Assembly: GCA_012862575.1 (NCBI GenBank)
Contig: BLSF01000011.1
Span: 681,372-745,371 of the forward strand
DNA length: 64,000 nt
Source of the DNA: Parietichytrium sp. I65-24A
Lineage: Eukaryota > Sar > Bigyra > Thraustochytrida > Thraustochytriidae
Reading direction: 5' to 3'
This document shows positions 42,903 to 55,200 of this stretch, one piece after another. The notes below the pieces were generated by a model that worked only from the letters and a program-made list of their open reading frames with translations, did not search any database and had not been told where the DNA came from. The translations under genes and the position numbers were made by a program. Position 1 is the stretch's first letter. The number at the start of each line of letters is the position of its first letter.

Positions 42903-45515
42903 ATGAGTCGCGCAAAGCACATCGCATCCTTGCTCGAGGGCAAGGAGGAGTTGTTTGACGACGAGCTCGTTTTTGATGACAGGGATGCCAAGACACCTGA
43001 TCAGTGGGTCCAGCGCCACCCTGAGATGGTGCGCCTGACGGGCCTGCATCCATTCAACTCTGAGTCTCCGGCTAGGAAACTCTTGGATGCTGGCTTTGTG
43101 ACACCAGCTGCAATCCACTACACGCGAAATCATGGAGCAGTGCCGAATTTGTCTTGGGATACCCATAGGATAGAGTTCTCTGCCGACGAGGAGCTGGTAG
43201 CACAGGGAGGTTTCATGCCGTGCAGCTTGACCATGGCTGACATCACATCACTTCCCTCGGTGACATTTCCGGTGACCCTAACCTGCGCGGGGAACCGGCG
43301 AAAGGAAGAAAACCTAACGAAGAGGACGGTGGGCTTTAGTTGGAACACCTCTGCGACTTCCACTGCGATTTGGACTGGGGTCAGGTTAAGCGACGTTTTG
43401 ACAAAGTTGGCAGGCTTGAAGTGGCCCCTCGATGAGGACTCAGACGTTGACCCTGCGGACCTGCATTTGTGGATGACTGGGGCGGACGAGCTCCCCAAAG
43501 GAAACTATGGCACCAGCCTGCCCCTTGGACATGTCATGAACCCCGCCAACGATGTTATTCTTGCGTACAAGGTGAACGGCAAAATTCTTCCCCCTGACAG
43601 AGGCTTCCCGATCCGCGTCATTGTACCTGGCTGGATCGGTGGTCGAATGGTCAAGTGGCTCAGCCATTTGGAGGTGCGCCGATCTGAGAGCGACAGCTAC
43701 TATCACTACTTTGACAACCGCATTCTTCCCTCCCATGTCGACAAGGAGCTCGCAGATTCAGAGAACTGGTGGACAAAGCCAGAATACTTGTTCAACGAAC
43801 TGAATATCAATAGTGCTATCCTGAGCCCCTTCCACAAAGACACCATCACCGTAAACCCTCTCAAAATTCCGGACCAAATGTTCCCCCTTCGCGGTTATGC
43901 GTACACAGGTGGCGGCCGCCGAGTGACGAGAGTCGAGGTGTCATTCGACTATGGAAAAGTTTGGAACTTGTGCTCCATCCTCCGCACCGAGCGGCCAAAT
44001 GCCTATGGTCGAAACTGGTGCTGGATCCAATGGACTTTCGAGGCGACTGCTGCGCAGCTGGCGACTCCTCACAGAATGATCCACTGCAGAGCATGGGATG
44101 ACGCCAACAACACACAGCCTGACCGACTCGCCTGGAATGTGATGGGGATGGGCAACAATCATATTTTTGGTGTTCGAGTGGATCACACCTTCCTTCCCGA
44201 CGGTTCGCAGGAGCTCTCGTTTGTCCACCCCACTCAGGAGGCGGGCATGTCAGTTGTGGGCTGGATGAGCGCGGAGCACGAGCCCCTGCCGCCAAGCCCC
44301 CCGGTGCACGGCCTGCGCTCCTTCGGGGACGACGACACGGAGAGCACAGGGCTCGAGGAGTCCAGTCTGACCTCCGACAGCGAGGATCCGGAAATTCAGT
44401 CACTCCAAGTATATTCCATGCGAGAGGTCGAACAACACGATTCCGAGGAATCTGCTTGGATTGTTGTTCATGGTCTGGTGTATGACTGCACCAAGTTTCT
44501 GAGCGATCACCCCGGAGGTGCCTCGAGCATAGTGATGAACGCTGGCTCTGACTGCACTGAGGACTTTGAAGGTATCCATTCCGCCAAAGCGCATGGTATG
44601 CTGAAGGAGTACTTGATTGGGCGCGTTCCATCGTCTTCGAAACCAATCACGATCCCATCGCAGTCTCTCGCGCGCAAACAAGTGTCTCAGATTGACGAAC
44701 CCAAGACATGGCTCGAACCAAAGAAGTGGGTGACATTTCAGCTTGTATACCGAAAGGAATTAACAAGCTCAACCCTTCTGCTGCGATTCGCGCCATGTAA
44801 AATGCGCGAGGGCGAAGACCGGCCGCTCGGGCTTCCGGTGGGTATGCACGTCATGCTAAAGGTTGTCGAGGACGACCAAGTTGTCATCCGGTCCTACACG
44901 CCAGTTATCATGTCGGATGTGGCCGAGAATGGCGATGAATTTTCGCTGGTGATCAAGGTGTATCGGCCGAACGAGCGATTTCCGGAAGGCGGGCGCATGT
45001 CGCAATATCTCGATGCAATGGACTTGAGTTCTACCATTCAGGTCAAGGGCCCATGCGGACACATCGAGTATGCTGGCAGCGGTGCTCTTGCCATTTCAAG
45101 CCGTGCCAGACAGTGTGAAAGTATTGGATTTATATGTGGGGGCACTGGGATCACACCAGCCTTTCGCATCATATCAGCTGCGCTCGAGAATCCGAAAGAT
45201 ACTACGGTGTTCCACCTTCTCTTTGCAAACAATTCCATCGCGGACATTATTTTGCGAGAGGAGCTCGATGCGATGGCAGCGGCGTTTCCGGAGCGCTTCA
45301 AAGTCTACTACACTGTGTCTCAGGTCGAGGACGGCCAGGAGTGGGAGTTTGGCGTTGGCTTCGTGGACGAGGCCATGATCAGGAGCCATCTGCCCGACCC
45401 CGTCACGACTACTTGCTTCATTGGGCTGTGCGGACCTCCACCCATGATCAAATTTGCTTGTTTACCTAATCTTGAGAAAATTGGATTCTCAAGTGACATG
45501 TACGATTGCTTCTAA
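42903..45515 (+). CDS. NR: Eukaryotic assimilatory nitrate reductase [NAD(P)H]
   Basis: 870 residues from the ATG at 42903; the frame is open a further 33 codons upstream but without ATG. Sulfite-oxidase-type molybdopterin domain: RLTGLHPFNSE (about 43), TRNHGAVPNL, and the Mo-ligand Cys in LTCAGNRRKE (about 126). A Mo-dimerisation domain follows (about 310-450), then cytochrome b5 (about 500-576) with haem His in DHPGG (about 536) and GIHSAKAH. The FAD domain has RSYTPV (about 663) and the NAD(P)H domain has CGGTGITPAF (about 744) and CGPPPMI (about 843). Electrons pass NAD(P)H to FAD, haem and Mo, reducing nitrate to nitrite in the cytosol. The hinge between Mo and haem domains (about 455-500) is acidic and Ser-rich. 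It supplies the nitrite used by the clustered nitrite reductase. No globin insert is present. Confidence 0.95.
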   Translation: MSRAKHIASLLEGKEELFDDELVFDDRDAKTPDQWVQRHPEMVRLTGLHPFNSESPARKLLDAGFVTPAAIHYTRNHGAVPNLSWDTHRIEFSADEELVAQGGFMPCSLTMADITSLPSVTFPVTLTCAGNRRKEENLTKRTVGFSWNTSATSTAIWTGVRLSDVLTKLAGLKWPLDEDSDVDPADLHLWMTGADELPKGNYGTSLPLGHVMNPANDVILAYKVNGKILPPDRGFPIRVIVPGWIGGRMVKWLSHLEVRRSESDSYYHYFDNRILPSHVDKELADSENWWTKPEYLFNELNINSAILSPFHKDTITVNPLKIPDQMFPLRGYAYTGGGRRVTRVEVSFDYGKVWNLCSILRTERPNAYGRNWCWIQWTFEATAAQLATPHRMIHCRAWDDANNTQPDRLAWNVMGMGNNHIFGVRVDHTFLPDGSQELSFVHPTQEAGMSVVGWMSAEHEPLPPSPPVHGLRSFGDDDTESTGLEESSLTSDSEDPEIQSLQVYSMREVEQHDSEESAWIVVHGLVYDCTKFLSDHPGGASSIVMNAGSDCTEDFEGIHSAKAHGMLKEYLIGRVPSSSKPITIPSQSLARKQVSQIDEPKTWLEPKKWVTFQLVYRKELTSSTLLLRFAPCKMREGEDRPLGLPVGMHVMLKVVEDDQVVIRSYTPVIMSDVAENGDEFSLVIKVYRPNERFPEGGRMSQYLDAMDLSSTIQVKGPCGHIEYAGSGALAISSRARQCESIGFICGGTGITPAFRIISAALENPKDTTVFHLLFANNSIADIILREELDAMAAAFPERFKVYYTVSQVEDGQEWEFGVGFVDEAMIRSHLPDPVTTTCFIGLCGPPPMIKFACLPNLEKIGFSSDMYDCF

Positions 45516-45983
45516 CTTTAGTTTGTTTTGCCTGTGAATCGGATTTTCACACAACAATAAAATACATTTGTTTCACTTTTCACTCTCTTTCGGTTTTGCT
45601 CTCTTACTAGTACACAGTACTAGCTCGCCTTTGCGCCCGCCAGCGCCCGCCAGCCCGGCTTATCTTCGAAATCAGAGCGTTTCGAAGCCCTACGTTCGAC
45701 TGACATTGAACACATTGAAAGCAACTTTCATTCACAGTCAACTGATGTCGACTGATGTCCAACTGATGTCAACTGATGTCGACTGATGTCCAACTGATGT
45801 CAACTGATGTCAACTGATGTCAACTGAGATCACCAGAGACAAGGAACAGAAGGAACAGAGGGAACAGTGGCGGAGAGCAAGCAGTGAGATGGGAAAGGGC
45901 GCACAACAAAAAGAAGAGGTGCGCGTTTCACTGACGGCGGTTTTGCGGGCGACTAAAAGGTGCGCAAGCGGAGAACAAGAGGA
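45516..45983. other. Short intergenic region
   Basis: Holds the 3' flank of nitrate reductase (a caataaaata motif near 45554 could be a polyadenylation signal) and a 10-bp tandem array just upstream of the next small gene. Confidence 0.5.
45738..45827. repeat. 10-bp tandem array (caactgatgt)n
   Basis: Eight full units plus a partial one, alternating caactgatgt and cgactgatgt with occasional one-base spacers. It ends about 155 bases before the ATG at 45984. Confidence 0.92.
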
Positions 45984-46226
45984 ATGTCCAACAATCCCGC
46001 GCAAAAGATAGACGTGCTGCTGCTGATCGGTGCACTAGGGGTGGCTAGCGTGCTGGGCATCTTTCACGGCCTGTACTACCGAAAGCACTTTGCGGCGGAC
46101 TATCTGCGCGTGAAGAAGCCGCAGCGCGTACGGAAGATCGGCACGGCAGAGAACGGCAGCGCGAGAGGAGACGTGGAGCTGGTGGAAAGACGGGACTCGG
46201 AAGGGTCCCGACTAGCCGTGATCTGA
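45984..46226 (+). CDS. Small single-pass membrane protein, unknown
   Basis: 80 residues from the ATG at 45984: a short polar N-terminus, one hydrophobic segment (about residues 9-29, IDVLLLIGALGVASVLGIFH), then YYRKHF and a basic, soluble tail. The positive charges directly after the helix favour the tail on the cytosolic side. I recognise no family. Support for it being a real gene is the well-formed helix, the basic flank and the uninterrupted frame ending in TGA. The frame is short, so it could still be chance. Confidence 0.45.
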   Translation: MSNNPAQKIDVLLLIGALGVASVLGIFHGLYYRKHFAADYLRVKKPQRVRKIGTAENGSARGDVELVERRDSEGSRLAVI

Positions 46227-47591
46227 AATGCCTGTGAAAGCTGGATTTTTCAGTCTTGTCTGAAAATCACGAGAAGGTTTAGATCCAGGCGGACGGGAGA
46301 CGTGTGTGCGCAGCTGGCTTGGATTGATGCGGTGCACTTGCAGGACTAACCTGACCCGCTCTCCATGAAGCCTAGTGGGACTTTTGTTCCGAGTTCGCCA
46401 GAACTGCCTCATGCTCACAGGATAAGGAGAAAATAAGGAGCACGCGAATAAGCGTGATTGTGTGAATATTTGTGTCTTCCGGATTCTAAAAAGGAAAGTT
46501 GATCGTTAAAAATTGATGATAGTTTCTGACTTCTAGTTCAAGTTGTTCTTCTCCTTGCAACGTTATCTGAATTCTGGAGATTTTTACTCGTCTGTGGACT
46601 CGTGCCGTAACTCGGTTGTCGATCAAACCAAAGGGCCCCCCCTTTTGAACACGAGTTTCTGCCGTGAGAAGGAAGGCGGAGAATGCACATTCTCTCTGGT
46701 GCAATACGTCGATTACCCCATTGAAATTCTTCTCTGCAGATCGTTTGGGGTGAGAAAAGTCCCGTCCTCAGTCCGCTACTTGCGCTGACACTGTCAGGCA
46801 ACCACAAGGTTAACAACAAATCGGTGAGTGGCAAAGCGCCAAGTTTTGGCTCATCGTGATGGCAGTCTTCAACTTCCTCAGAACTCTGGTGAAGGGTGAG
46901 AGTGGTACTTACACAAGAGTGGCTACCAAACCAGTCTTCTTTGGTCGCGACTAGCCAGGAGAATTTTTTTCTCACGGTGACTGCTCACCGTCGCAAGAGA
47001 CCCGCGCAACAAATTAGCTTTGTCTCATTGCGGCTACGCCTTCCCGCAGCCCGCCGTTTACCTCTTGGCGTTATCAAAGAGAGCCAGAGCCAGAGCCAGG
47101 CAGCTTCCAGCATCTCGAATTTTTGAATCGTCAACCTCGGGCACATTGTGCGGCCGCGGCTCGGAGCACACACGCACAGAAGCTGAGCACAAAAGACTTT
47201 CGGGGGGACGGAGGATGGAAGCATGGATGGGGCTAGACGAAAGAGCCATCGGGCTCGACAGTCGACGAGTCTTTCAGCTCTGTGTCAAATAGAGGAATCG
47301 TGCTAATGCTTCGACGTGGCTCTCTTGTTGTAAACAAGCTGCGGACTAAATTGGCGCAAGCTCGCGACACTTTGTGTCAGCAGAGGAGATCCAAAAATAA
47401 TCGAGGGTCGGAACCCTAACACAAACCAAGGGCGAGGGTGCCTGATTGGGCAGCTTCATCCGATCCTCCTGCTAGTTGATTGAGGAAGTGTTGCTCTCAA
47501 GCAAGAAGAAGACGCCAAAGGCGGACGCACTTTGGCTTGGCTTGATGGTGCCTTGACGAGCACAGCGGTAAAGCCTGCTGTAGTGGCGCGA

Positions 47592-48225
47592 TAATGACTG
47601 GTTGCTCGGGTGCACAATTTGATGTTGAACTGAATGTTCACTGTGGCTCGACCAAGATTATTTATTTAACTGGCTGTTGTGTTGTTTCCTTCACTTCTGA
47701 GTGACAACCCTCTCCCTCTTTAGTCTGGAGAGTTTTTGTGAGATGACGGGTTTCAAATTCTACTCACAACCCTTCGTGGGTGCAGGATTCCTCGAGTACC
47801 GTACCTTTTCACGGAAAAAGACGACCACGAAGCAGATAAAGAAAGGGTGCTAATGACTGGTTGCTCGGGTGCACAATTTGATGTTGAATTGAATAATCAC
47901 TGCAGGATTCCTCGAGTACTGTACCTTTTCACAGAAAAAGACGACCACGAAGCAGATAAAGAAAGGGTGCTAATGACTGGTTGCTCGGGTGCACAATTTG
48001 ATGTTGAATTGAATAATCACTGTGGCTCGACCAAGATTATTTATCTAACTGGCTGTTGTGTTGTTTCCTTCGCTTCCGAGTGACAACCCTCTCCCTCTTA
48101 AGTCTGGAGAGTCTTGCGAGATGACGGGTTCCAAATTCTACTTGCAACCCTTCGTGGGTGCAGGATTCCTCGAGTACCGTACCTTTTCACAGAAAAAGAC
48201 CACCACGAAGCAGATAAAGGGTGCT
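47592..48225. repeat. Tandem array of ~259-bp units, middle unit internally deleted
   Basis: Units begin with taatgactggttgctcgg at 47592, 47851 and 47971. Units 1 and 3 are full length (about 255-259 bp). Unit 2 is 120 bp: it follows the unit start, then jumps from aatcactg to caggattcctcg, deleting the middle. Each unit contains a gagtac(c/t)gtacc word near its end. Confidence 0.92.
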
Positions 48226-48934
48226 GTGAGAGCGCGCCTTCTCTCGTCTGCACCGTGGCTTCTTCTTTCTCTTTGTCGGATGTCTAAGTCTTTAGAATCT
48301 CACTGAGTACCGTACTTTTCTCTTTTACCCCCCTTAGCAGTGTTAGGCGGTACCGAAAGGCAAATCACGAATGTGGTGATGACCAGCAACACTAAGCGGG
48401 TGCACTGGAACTCGGCCATTGTGACAAGCCACTCCACCTTCCGATAGGGTTTCTTTACTCTGTCACTTCGTGGCTTCACTTTGGTGACAAGCCGCAACTC
48501 AGTTGAACTGGAACTGGAACTGAAACTGAGCAGAGTGAATCTCATTTGAGAGCTAAGTGAGGTATCACTAAGACCTTGCGCTAGAGATAGTAGATTTGAT
48601 TTGCGACTTAGACTTGAACACAAGTTCACGATTAATCGACATACAAGTGAATGATCTAAAGCATAGAAAGCATAGACAGTGAAGAAGGGAAATCGATCAA
48701 TCTAACAGCGGTGTGAATCTAAGCGCACGAGTACCGTACCTTGGATGAAACTGGGAAATCCCATACAAGTGACTAGCCCCGCCTACCGCGAAAGCTGCCA
48801 CTTTCTCTCGCACACACCCTTTGCTGCGCATTCAGTGGGAGGCTTACAAGGTGCGGTTAAGGGGCTATTATCTTGCCACCAAAGGTACGGTACTCGTTGC
48901 TCTCTGAGAGGCTCATGATGAGGCGAAAACTTAA

Positions 48935-49008
48935 CCGGGCGGGCCGCAGAAGTGCGGAAACAGGATCCTTGGATTTCGATGGAAATGACATAGGGTAAAT
49001 TGATGAAA
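48935..49008. repeat. Dispersed repeat, copy 1
   Basis: A GC-rich head (cgggcgggccgc), then agaagtgcgg, then a block containing aggatccttggatttcga and tgacatagg. The same parts in the same order recur at 58469-58557. Confidence 0.88.
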
Positions 49009-49293
49009 GGAAATTTTGGAGTTGACGTGAATATGGATGATCGAGAGAAGAGTTGGTTTTGAACGGAGAACAGGCGTGAAAAAGGCAACGCAATTTGTGC
49101 CTCTTCAGCGAGTGGTACTGACAGTGAGTACATTATGAGCTAAGCATGTCTAGTGGAGTGCGAAAGAGCATTTCACTGTGTGTTTTTCAGAAGCATGGTC
49201 GAAGATGGGGAGAAAACCAGAAGGCAGTCCCGAAACGAGAAGCGAGCAGAAAGCATCCACACAGCCCCGAAACGACGACGACACCTGGAAGAG

Positions 49294-52200
49294 ATGAAGC
49301 GACAACCGTTCGCCCTCCTGGCGGCGTTTGCCATCATCTTGGTTCAAACTGCTGGCCAAATCTCGTCTATATGCACGATCCCTTCGGGAGCATGTCCGAA
49401 AACCTGTTCTGGACAAGGCGATTTTATGTATGCAACTCCGTCTGGAGAGGCGTGCCCAACTCCAAGCCCTACTAGAGCACCGACGCGGCGACCGACATCG
49501 AATCCTACTCGAAGTCCTACACCAAAGCCTACACCACAGCCGACAAATAAGCCGCCAACTAAAGCTCCAACGCTCAGACCGGTTCCTCGTCCGACATTTA
49601 GAATGCTTTTTGATGATTCTTCAGAGAGCGACCTGGCAGGCGAAGCGGCTTCAATCGCGGCTGCCGACAATAAGGTCGCATGCTGCAAGCCGTGGTGCTA
49701 CGAGCATCCGTGCGGGCATGGAACCGTATCCTCCGGCAATTGCATTCGGACAAGCGAACTGACGCATGAATGCATCTGCAAGACAAATCCGGATGGCGGC
49801 TGGGAATGGAGCAAGGACTACAAAGGAGAACGAACGAGATGTAGGTCGATTGAGAAGGACGGTGTCAAATACAATTGCGCTACTGAAGGGTGTAATCCAC
49901 TGGGATCCAAGTCCGGATCCTGCGGCGAGTTTGGTTTTTGCAAGTGCCATCCTGGTTTCCAAGGACCTGGATGCTTTGAGTTCACAGACGACTTTGAGAC
50001 GACTTGCGGCAAATATTCTCTTCCGCGCAGTCGAGTCGACGGTGGGCCGTGCCGCTGCATGCATGCCGTGAGCGGAGAAAAGTGCGACAGGTTTTCCTTT
50101 CCACAGGCAAAGACCGATTTATGGACCCTTTCTGATATCTCTCTCGAAAATTCTGGCTCTAAATTCGTTGCCACAGCTACTGGCGCGAAAGCTACAACGA
50201 GTCCGTTAGCGATCAATCGAATCTCTGCAGAGATCGAGTCTTCCGAGTCTGCTCCTCTGTTGTGCTTGACACCGGATGCTTCGAACTGCGCCAGTGGGTT
50301 AACCGTTACTGTCTCTTCTCCCAGTATAGATGCGTACTGTGCCGGCGTACTAAGAGCTAGTTCCCCGCTCCCCGCATCAGGCAAAGCTGATTTAGAGATC
50401 CGCAGGGCCAATCTTCACGCATTTTACATCGATTTTCCCGGGACCGACACTTCGCAGGCTGAAGTCACACTAGGCAAACTCCAGCTCTTAGATAGGACAG
50501 GAAGCGAAATTACCTTTGTGGAGCTTTGGACTGACTTGCCTAGCCGGTTGCCGTGGTTGAGCGCAGAGTTTGACATGGAGGACACCACTAATCTTTCGGA
50601 GATCCGAATCACCCTCAACTCGCCAATTGCTAATCAACTAGTGTCAATGGGCGCTCGTGTGACTGTTGACAATGTCTTCCCCGCTACTCAAGTTGCCGCT
50701 CAATTGGAAGGATCGACTAAAATTGTCATCCAGATCAAACTTTCTCTTTCCCACGCAACGATTCCGATCGGCGCCTCAACAGCATTGCAACTCTATTCGT
50801 CAGGCTCGCAGAAAACGTCGTGCATTGTCGAAGGAAGCGTTTATGGCTCGATGTTCTTTCCCGCTGGCGGCGAGATATCGAGCGTTAGCGTTGAACCCTC
50901 TAGTCAAGAGTCAGTCGACGCCACCTCAGCGTTGAAAACCTGCTGGCAACGGCTGTCGCAGCTGGACAGCGAATCGTGCTCATGTGGCCAAGTTCGCGAT
51001 GAAAGTGGTTCTTGCGTCGAGCCAGGAGCCATGCGCGAACCAGACTGGGGTTGCGAGCTAGGTGTACTGGACGGCACGAGCTGCTACCTGTGGGGAGATG
51101 ATTCTGTGCCACTCCCAAAGGCGGCTTCAGATGAGGTATGCGATGCGTTGATGTGGAGTCCGATTTCGCTGCACAGCATGCATGACGTTACTTTGTTAAA
51201 ATACCACTATGCCGAAGCTTCTCCTGGCAGAACAGTGGAGGTCTGGCTAGGCCTATCGTGGCATCGCCTACTTGAAGAGAACACAAAGACCTCAGACTGG
51301 GTACTTCGCTCTGACGCGCAGTGGGATGACGGCTCTGCCTTTGACTTTGATCTCTTCGGAGAAGACAAGTCAGCTCTTGTGCGATATCTCCCTGACGGCT
51401 CGGAGACATGCTTCTACATGAACCTTCAAAACAACACATGGAGATCTCGACCTTGCACAGACTCTCTCACAGTCGGCTGCAAACACACCGCAGTGCCAAC
51501 TTTTTGCGCGGACGGCTTTGTTTTTGACTACACGACGTTCAAGTGTGTGGAAGGTACGCAAGTCCCCGCAACCTGCGACTCTTCGGCAGGGTATGAGCCA
51601 TTGATGGGGGATACGTGCTTCAGAGTAGAGTCGACTAAATTAGCTTCCTTTGCGGAGGCCAGAGAGCAGTGTGAGTCTGAAGGTGGATACCTGGCTTCGT
51701 TTTTGGTGGAGGCAGCCCATCAAACTGTGTCAAGACGTGTTGCAGTCGAGAATTACGATAATTACTGGGTTGGTCTCACCGTCAAAAATGTCGAGGGTTC
51801 CGATTCTGCTGCCGAAATGTACGAGCCTCTGTTTTGGGATATGGGAGTTGACGTCAATTCTACATTGTGGGCATCTTTGCGCGGGGAAGCCGCCAAGTCT
51901 GAGGACCCAGCCTGCGTTGTCATGAGTTCTAAAGGCAGCCTTGAGTTGGGAGATAGTTGTTCCCAAAAGCACGGCTTCGTCTGCATGCGGCTGGCGCGCG
52001 GTTGTCCTAAAGGGTATGTTTTCAACCAGGGAAGCTGCGTGAACACCAAGCCTACTGCAGTCCAAACCTTCTCAGAGGAAGCTATTTGCACAGATCTTGT
52101 GCTGCAAAACAACCCGGGTGGCGGTGTGCGGGCCATGGCCCTTGCACAGCTTACTCAGACTTCAGAGTGTCTTGCAGCATCCAGTTCTTCCATGGATTGG

Positions 52201-55200
52201 ACTCCGGCGCTTCGACAAGTGGCGAGTCTCGCAGCCGCCGCCCTCAGAAAGGATATGTTGACGAACAACGATCTCGAGTCGTCATCAGAAAGCGTCCAGA
52301 AAGCGGTACAAACGTGGTTTCAGCTCGCTGCTCTCGCCGCGCACGGCCCCGCTGGTGTGCTGAGCTACTCTGAAGCAAGTCCCCTATCTTCTTCGCATCT
52401 GAGCGCATTCGTTCATGTTCATGGCGGCGACAGCGACGACAGCAACGATCCGCTGAATTTTTGTGCGGTGGGACCGTGCCCGTGTTCGATGGTTCGCAAC
52501 GATCTTGGAGAATGCGAGCAGGTGGACGAGTCCGATGCAATGAGGGTGCTTGAGCGTCATGTCGCGTATGCCCGGTGCGCGATGCTCGACGACGAACAGC
52601 TGGCTGAAATGTCCATGGTGCCTTCCCACGTCTACCTTTCTCGGGCACTCACGTGCACTGCTAAAACGCCAATCACCGGAGCTGTCTCTGTTGACATCGT
52701 CGGCACAGCGCTCGATCAGATCGAGGCAGTTCTGAACGCAATGGTGGCAAACACCGTACTTGGCACGGTTCGGCTTGACGAGATCCGCAAAATACTAGAC
52801 GCCACGCGCCAGCGCATTGACATGCCTCCCATTTCGGATTTCTCATCTGTCCCAGCTTATGCCGTTGAGCTTGTCAATGAAAATATGAAAGTTTTCATTG
52901 ATAGCCTTCGCCGGAACGCTTCCGATCGCTTGCAAATTGAGCTTGAGTCTAGCTTGCGAGAAAATATCAATCAGAAGCTCAACCAAGTGCATGAGGACAT
53001 TTCCCAGCGAATGAGCGATCTGTCGAGTAACGTGGACGACCTTCGCGGAGATTTGGCCGAAATTGTCAATTCTCTTTTCGATGACTCATGGGCGAAGAGC
53101 AAATTGAATGTCGCAGGAAGCTTTCACGAGGTGGAGAAGCTTGGTGCAGAAATCGAGTCCATCAAACAGTCTATGCAGCTCAAAGCCGAGCAGCTCGAAA
53201 ACGCGGTATATAAACTCAAAGGTTCGAACGAAGAGATGGGAAATGCCTTTGGACGATTCGCCACACCGCTAGAAGACACGATGCAAGCCCTCGAGCAGTT
53301 CTTTGCAGCAAGCGAAGATTATCAAGAAGCAGAGGAAGCCTACTCGGTTGCTCAGGAAAGTCTCCAGGCCATCCAGCAGACGTGGCAAACTGGACTAATG
53401 ATTGCGGGGACGATCCTTGGAGCCGGTTTGACGTTCGCAGGTGCCCCAATGGCGGGCATGTTTGCCTCGATGGCGGCGAGCATGATCCCAATCGGAAGCG
53501 GTTCATTCCGCGCAACTTCGCAGACTACACAGCCCACTGAGCAGCCAACTCTCTCGCCTACCAAGAACCTAACCACATTGCAAACAACTGCGCTTGACAC
53601 GACGCAAACAGATTCCCCAACAACCGCTCCCACAGATGCGCTACTTGATGCTGTGTTTTCTTTCAGCTATTCTTCCTTTGCAGCAGACATTGTAACCAAG
53701 TCCTACTATGCAAGAACTGCCGAAGGAAGGAAGGTTGAGGAGGTCGTGCTTACACGTCGAAAATACTTGGACATATTGTACTCTTCACCTGACGAGGACT
53801 ATCTCGCCGGTAGAGCAACGGCTTTAACGACGGTATGGAGCAGCGTTTCCGGTCCTACCAAGGCAAACGTTCAGGAGGTGCTTGAATCAGTCTTTAATAG
53901 AGTGAGGCTTGGGAGAAATACTGCTACAATTACAATCTGGAAGTTTGACAGTACTGGGTTCACTGCGCGTGTGGAGCTTCCGCAAGGTAAAGGTGTAAAC
54001 GTTCGGTTCGACGCAAACGATCTCACCAATGAGGACTACGTAAAGGGGAAATTCAGAAAGGTACTAGAGCAACATGAAGTGTGGAAGATGAAATCGATTG
54101 TCCTCAACGAACAAAGCAATCCGATCTCCAAGTCGTCGCTCAGACCTGGGGTGTCGTCAATTTGCATGCCAGATGAAGCGCGAGTGTTGCAACAGTCCGA
54201 TGCCGAGGATGAAAAGCGTTCCTTTTTGCTCAAGTACCAGCTCGCAGCAGCGGCGTCGGCTGCCGAAATAGAGTCGAGAAGTGGGTCGGTGGTACTTTCC
54301 CACGCTGTACAAATGCTTGCAACGGCGATTGATGCTCTTTTAGGGCGTAGCGGGACAGAAGCAGACATCGTATGCAGTAGTGGCGAGGCACTTCAGTTTC
54401 ACTGCGGCGATGGAATGTATGTCTCATGCTGTGCGGATGAGGCTGGCCTATGCGAGTTTGGACGGGATGCAAACACAGGCGAGCCTCTCTGCGAGAAACT
54501 CTCCGACGACGGGGTCTTTGCAGAAATGATTCCGATGGGCTTTTCCGAGCAGTCGCACTGGATGGTCGACTGCCTCAACGAAACGCTCAAGGCAGTTCCT
54601 CTCATGTATCCGTCTCGTGACGGACTGCTCCTCTCATGCTGTGTCAGTGACACCGTGCCTGAAGAAGATAGAATCGAGGCTTGCGCGTTTCCTGCTTGGG
54701 AGTCGACGCTTCACGACGCCAGGCAGACGCAGCAACCGAGCCAACGTGTGCTCATGCACGCAGCAAATGTTCGAAGCCCTCGCGCTGGATCCAGAGAACT
54801 TAATGCCTGCACATCAGGCAAGACAGCTGCTGCGGTGGCAAAATCCGAACAGCTCGCCAAGACAAAGAAATTAGGTAAACTTGATGTGTTTGGCACGATT
54901 GCATCGGTTGCCCTCGCAACAGGAGCTGTCGTTCTTGCCTTTGCAAGCAAGCCACCCCAGTTCCCTGACCGCGAACATTACGAATTGTTTAATCCGAGAG
55001 ACGTCCAATTGGTGGAAGGCATGGAGAAACTAAACCTTGGCGTCAGAAAAATTGGTCTGTCGGTCTTCTCAATGCTTCAGAGAACAGCGATGGTTCTCAT
55101 GGGTGTGGAGTTCAGAAATATTCCTGATGTGACCGGCGTTAAGGGCTTCCGTGATGAAAGTTATGCCTTGCCTGAAGTCTGGGATGAGCTGTACGAGAGT

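Larger units (their letters stand above)
46227..49293. other. Intergenic region with a tandem repeat array
   Basis: About 3 kb. It contains a three-unit tandem array (47592-48225), a dispersed-repeat copy (48935-49008), and several gagtaccgtacc words (about 47794, 48172, 48729). A tgtttttcag immediately before 49191 looks like a splice acceptor, so the next gene may have a 5' leader intron. No coding gene is supported. Confidence 0.5.
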
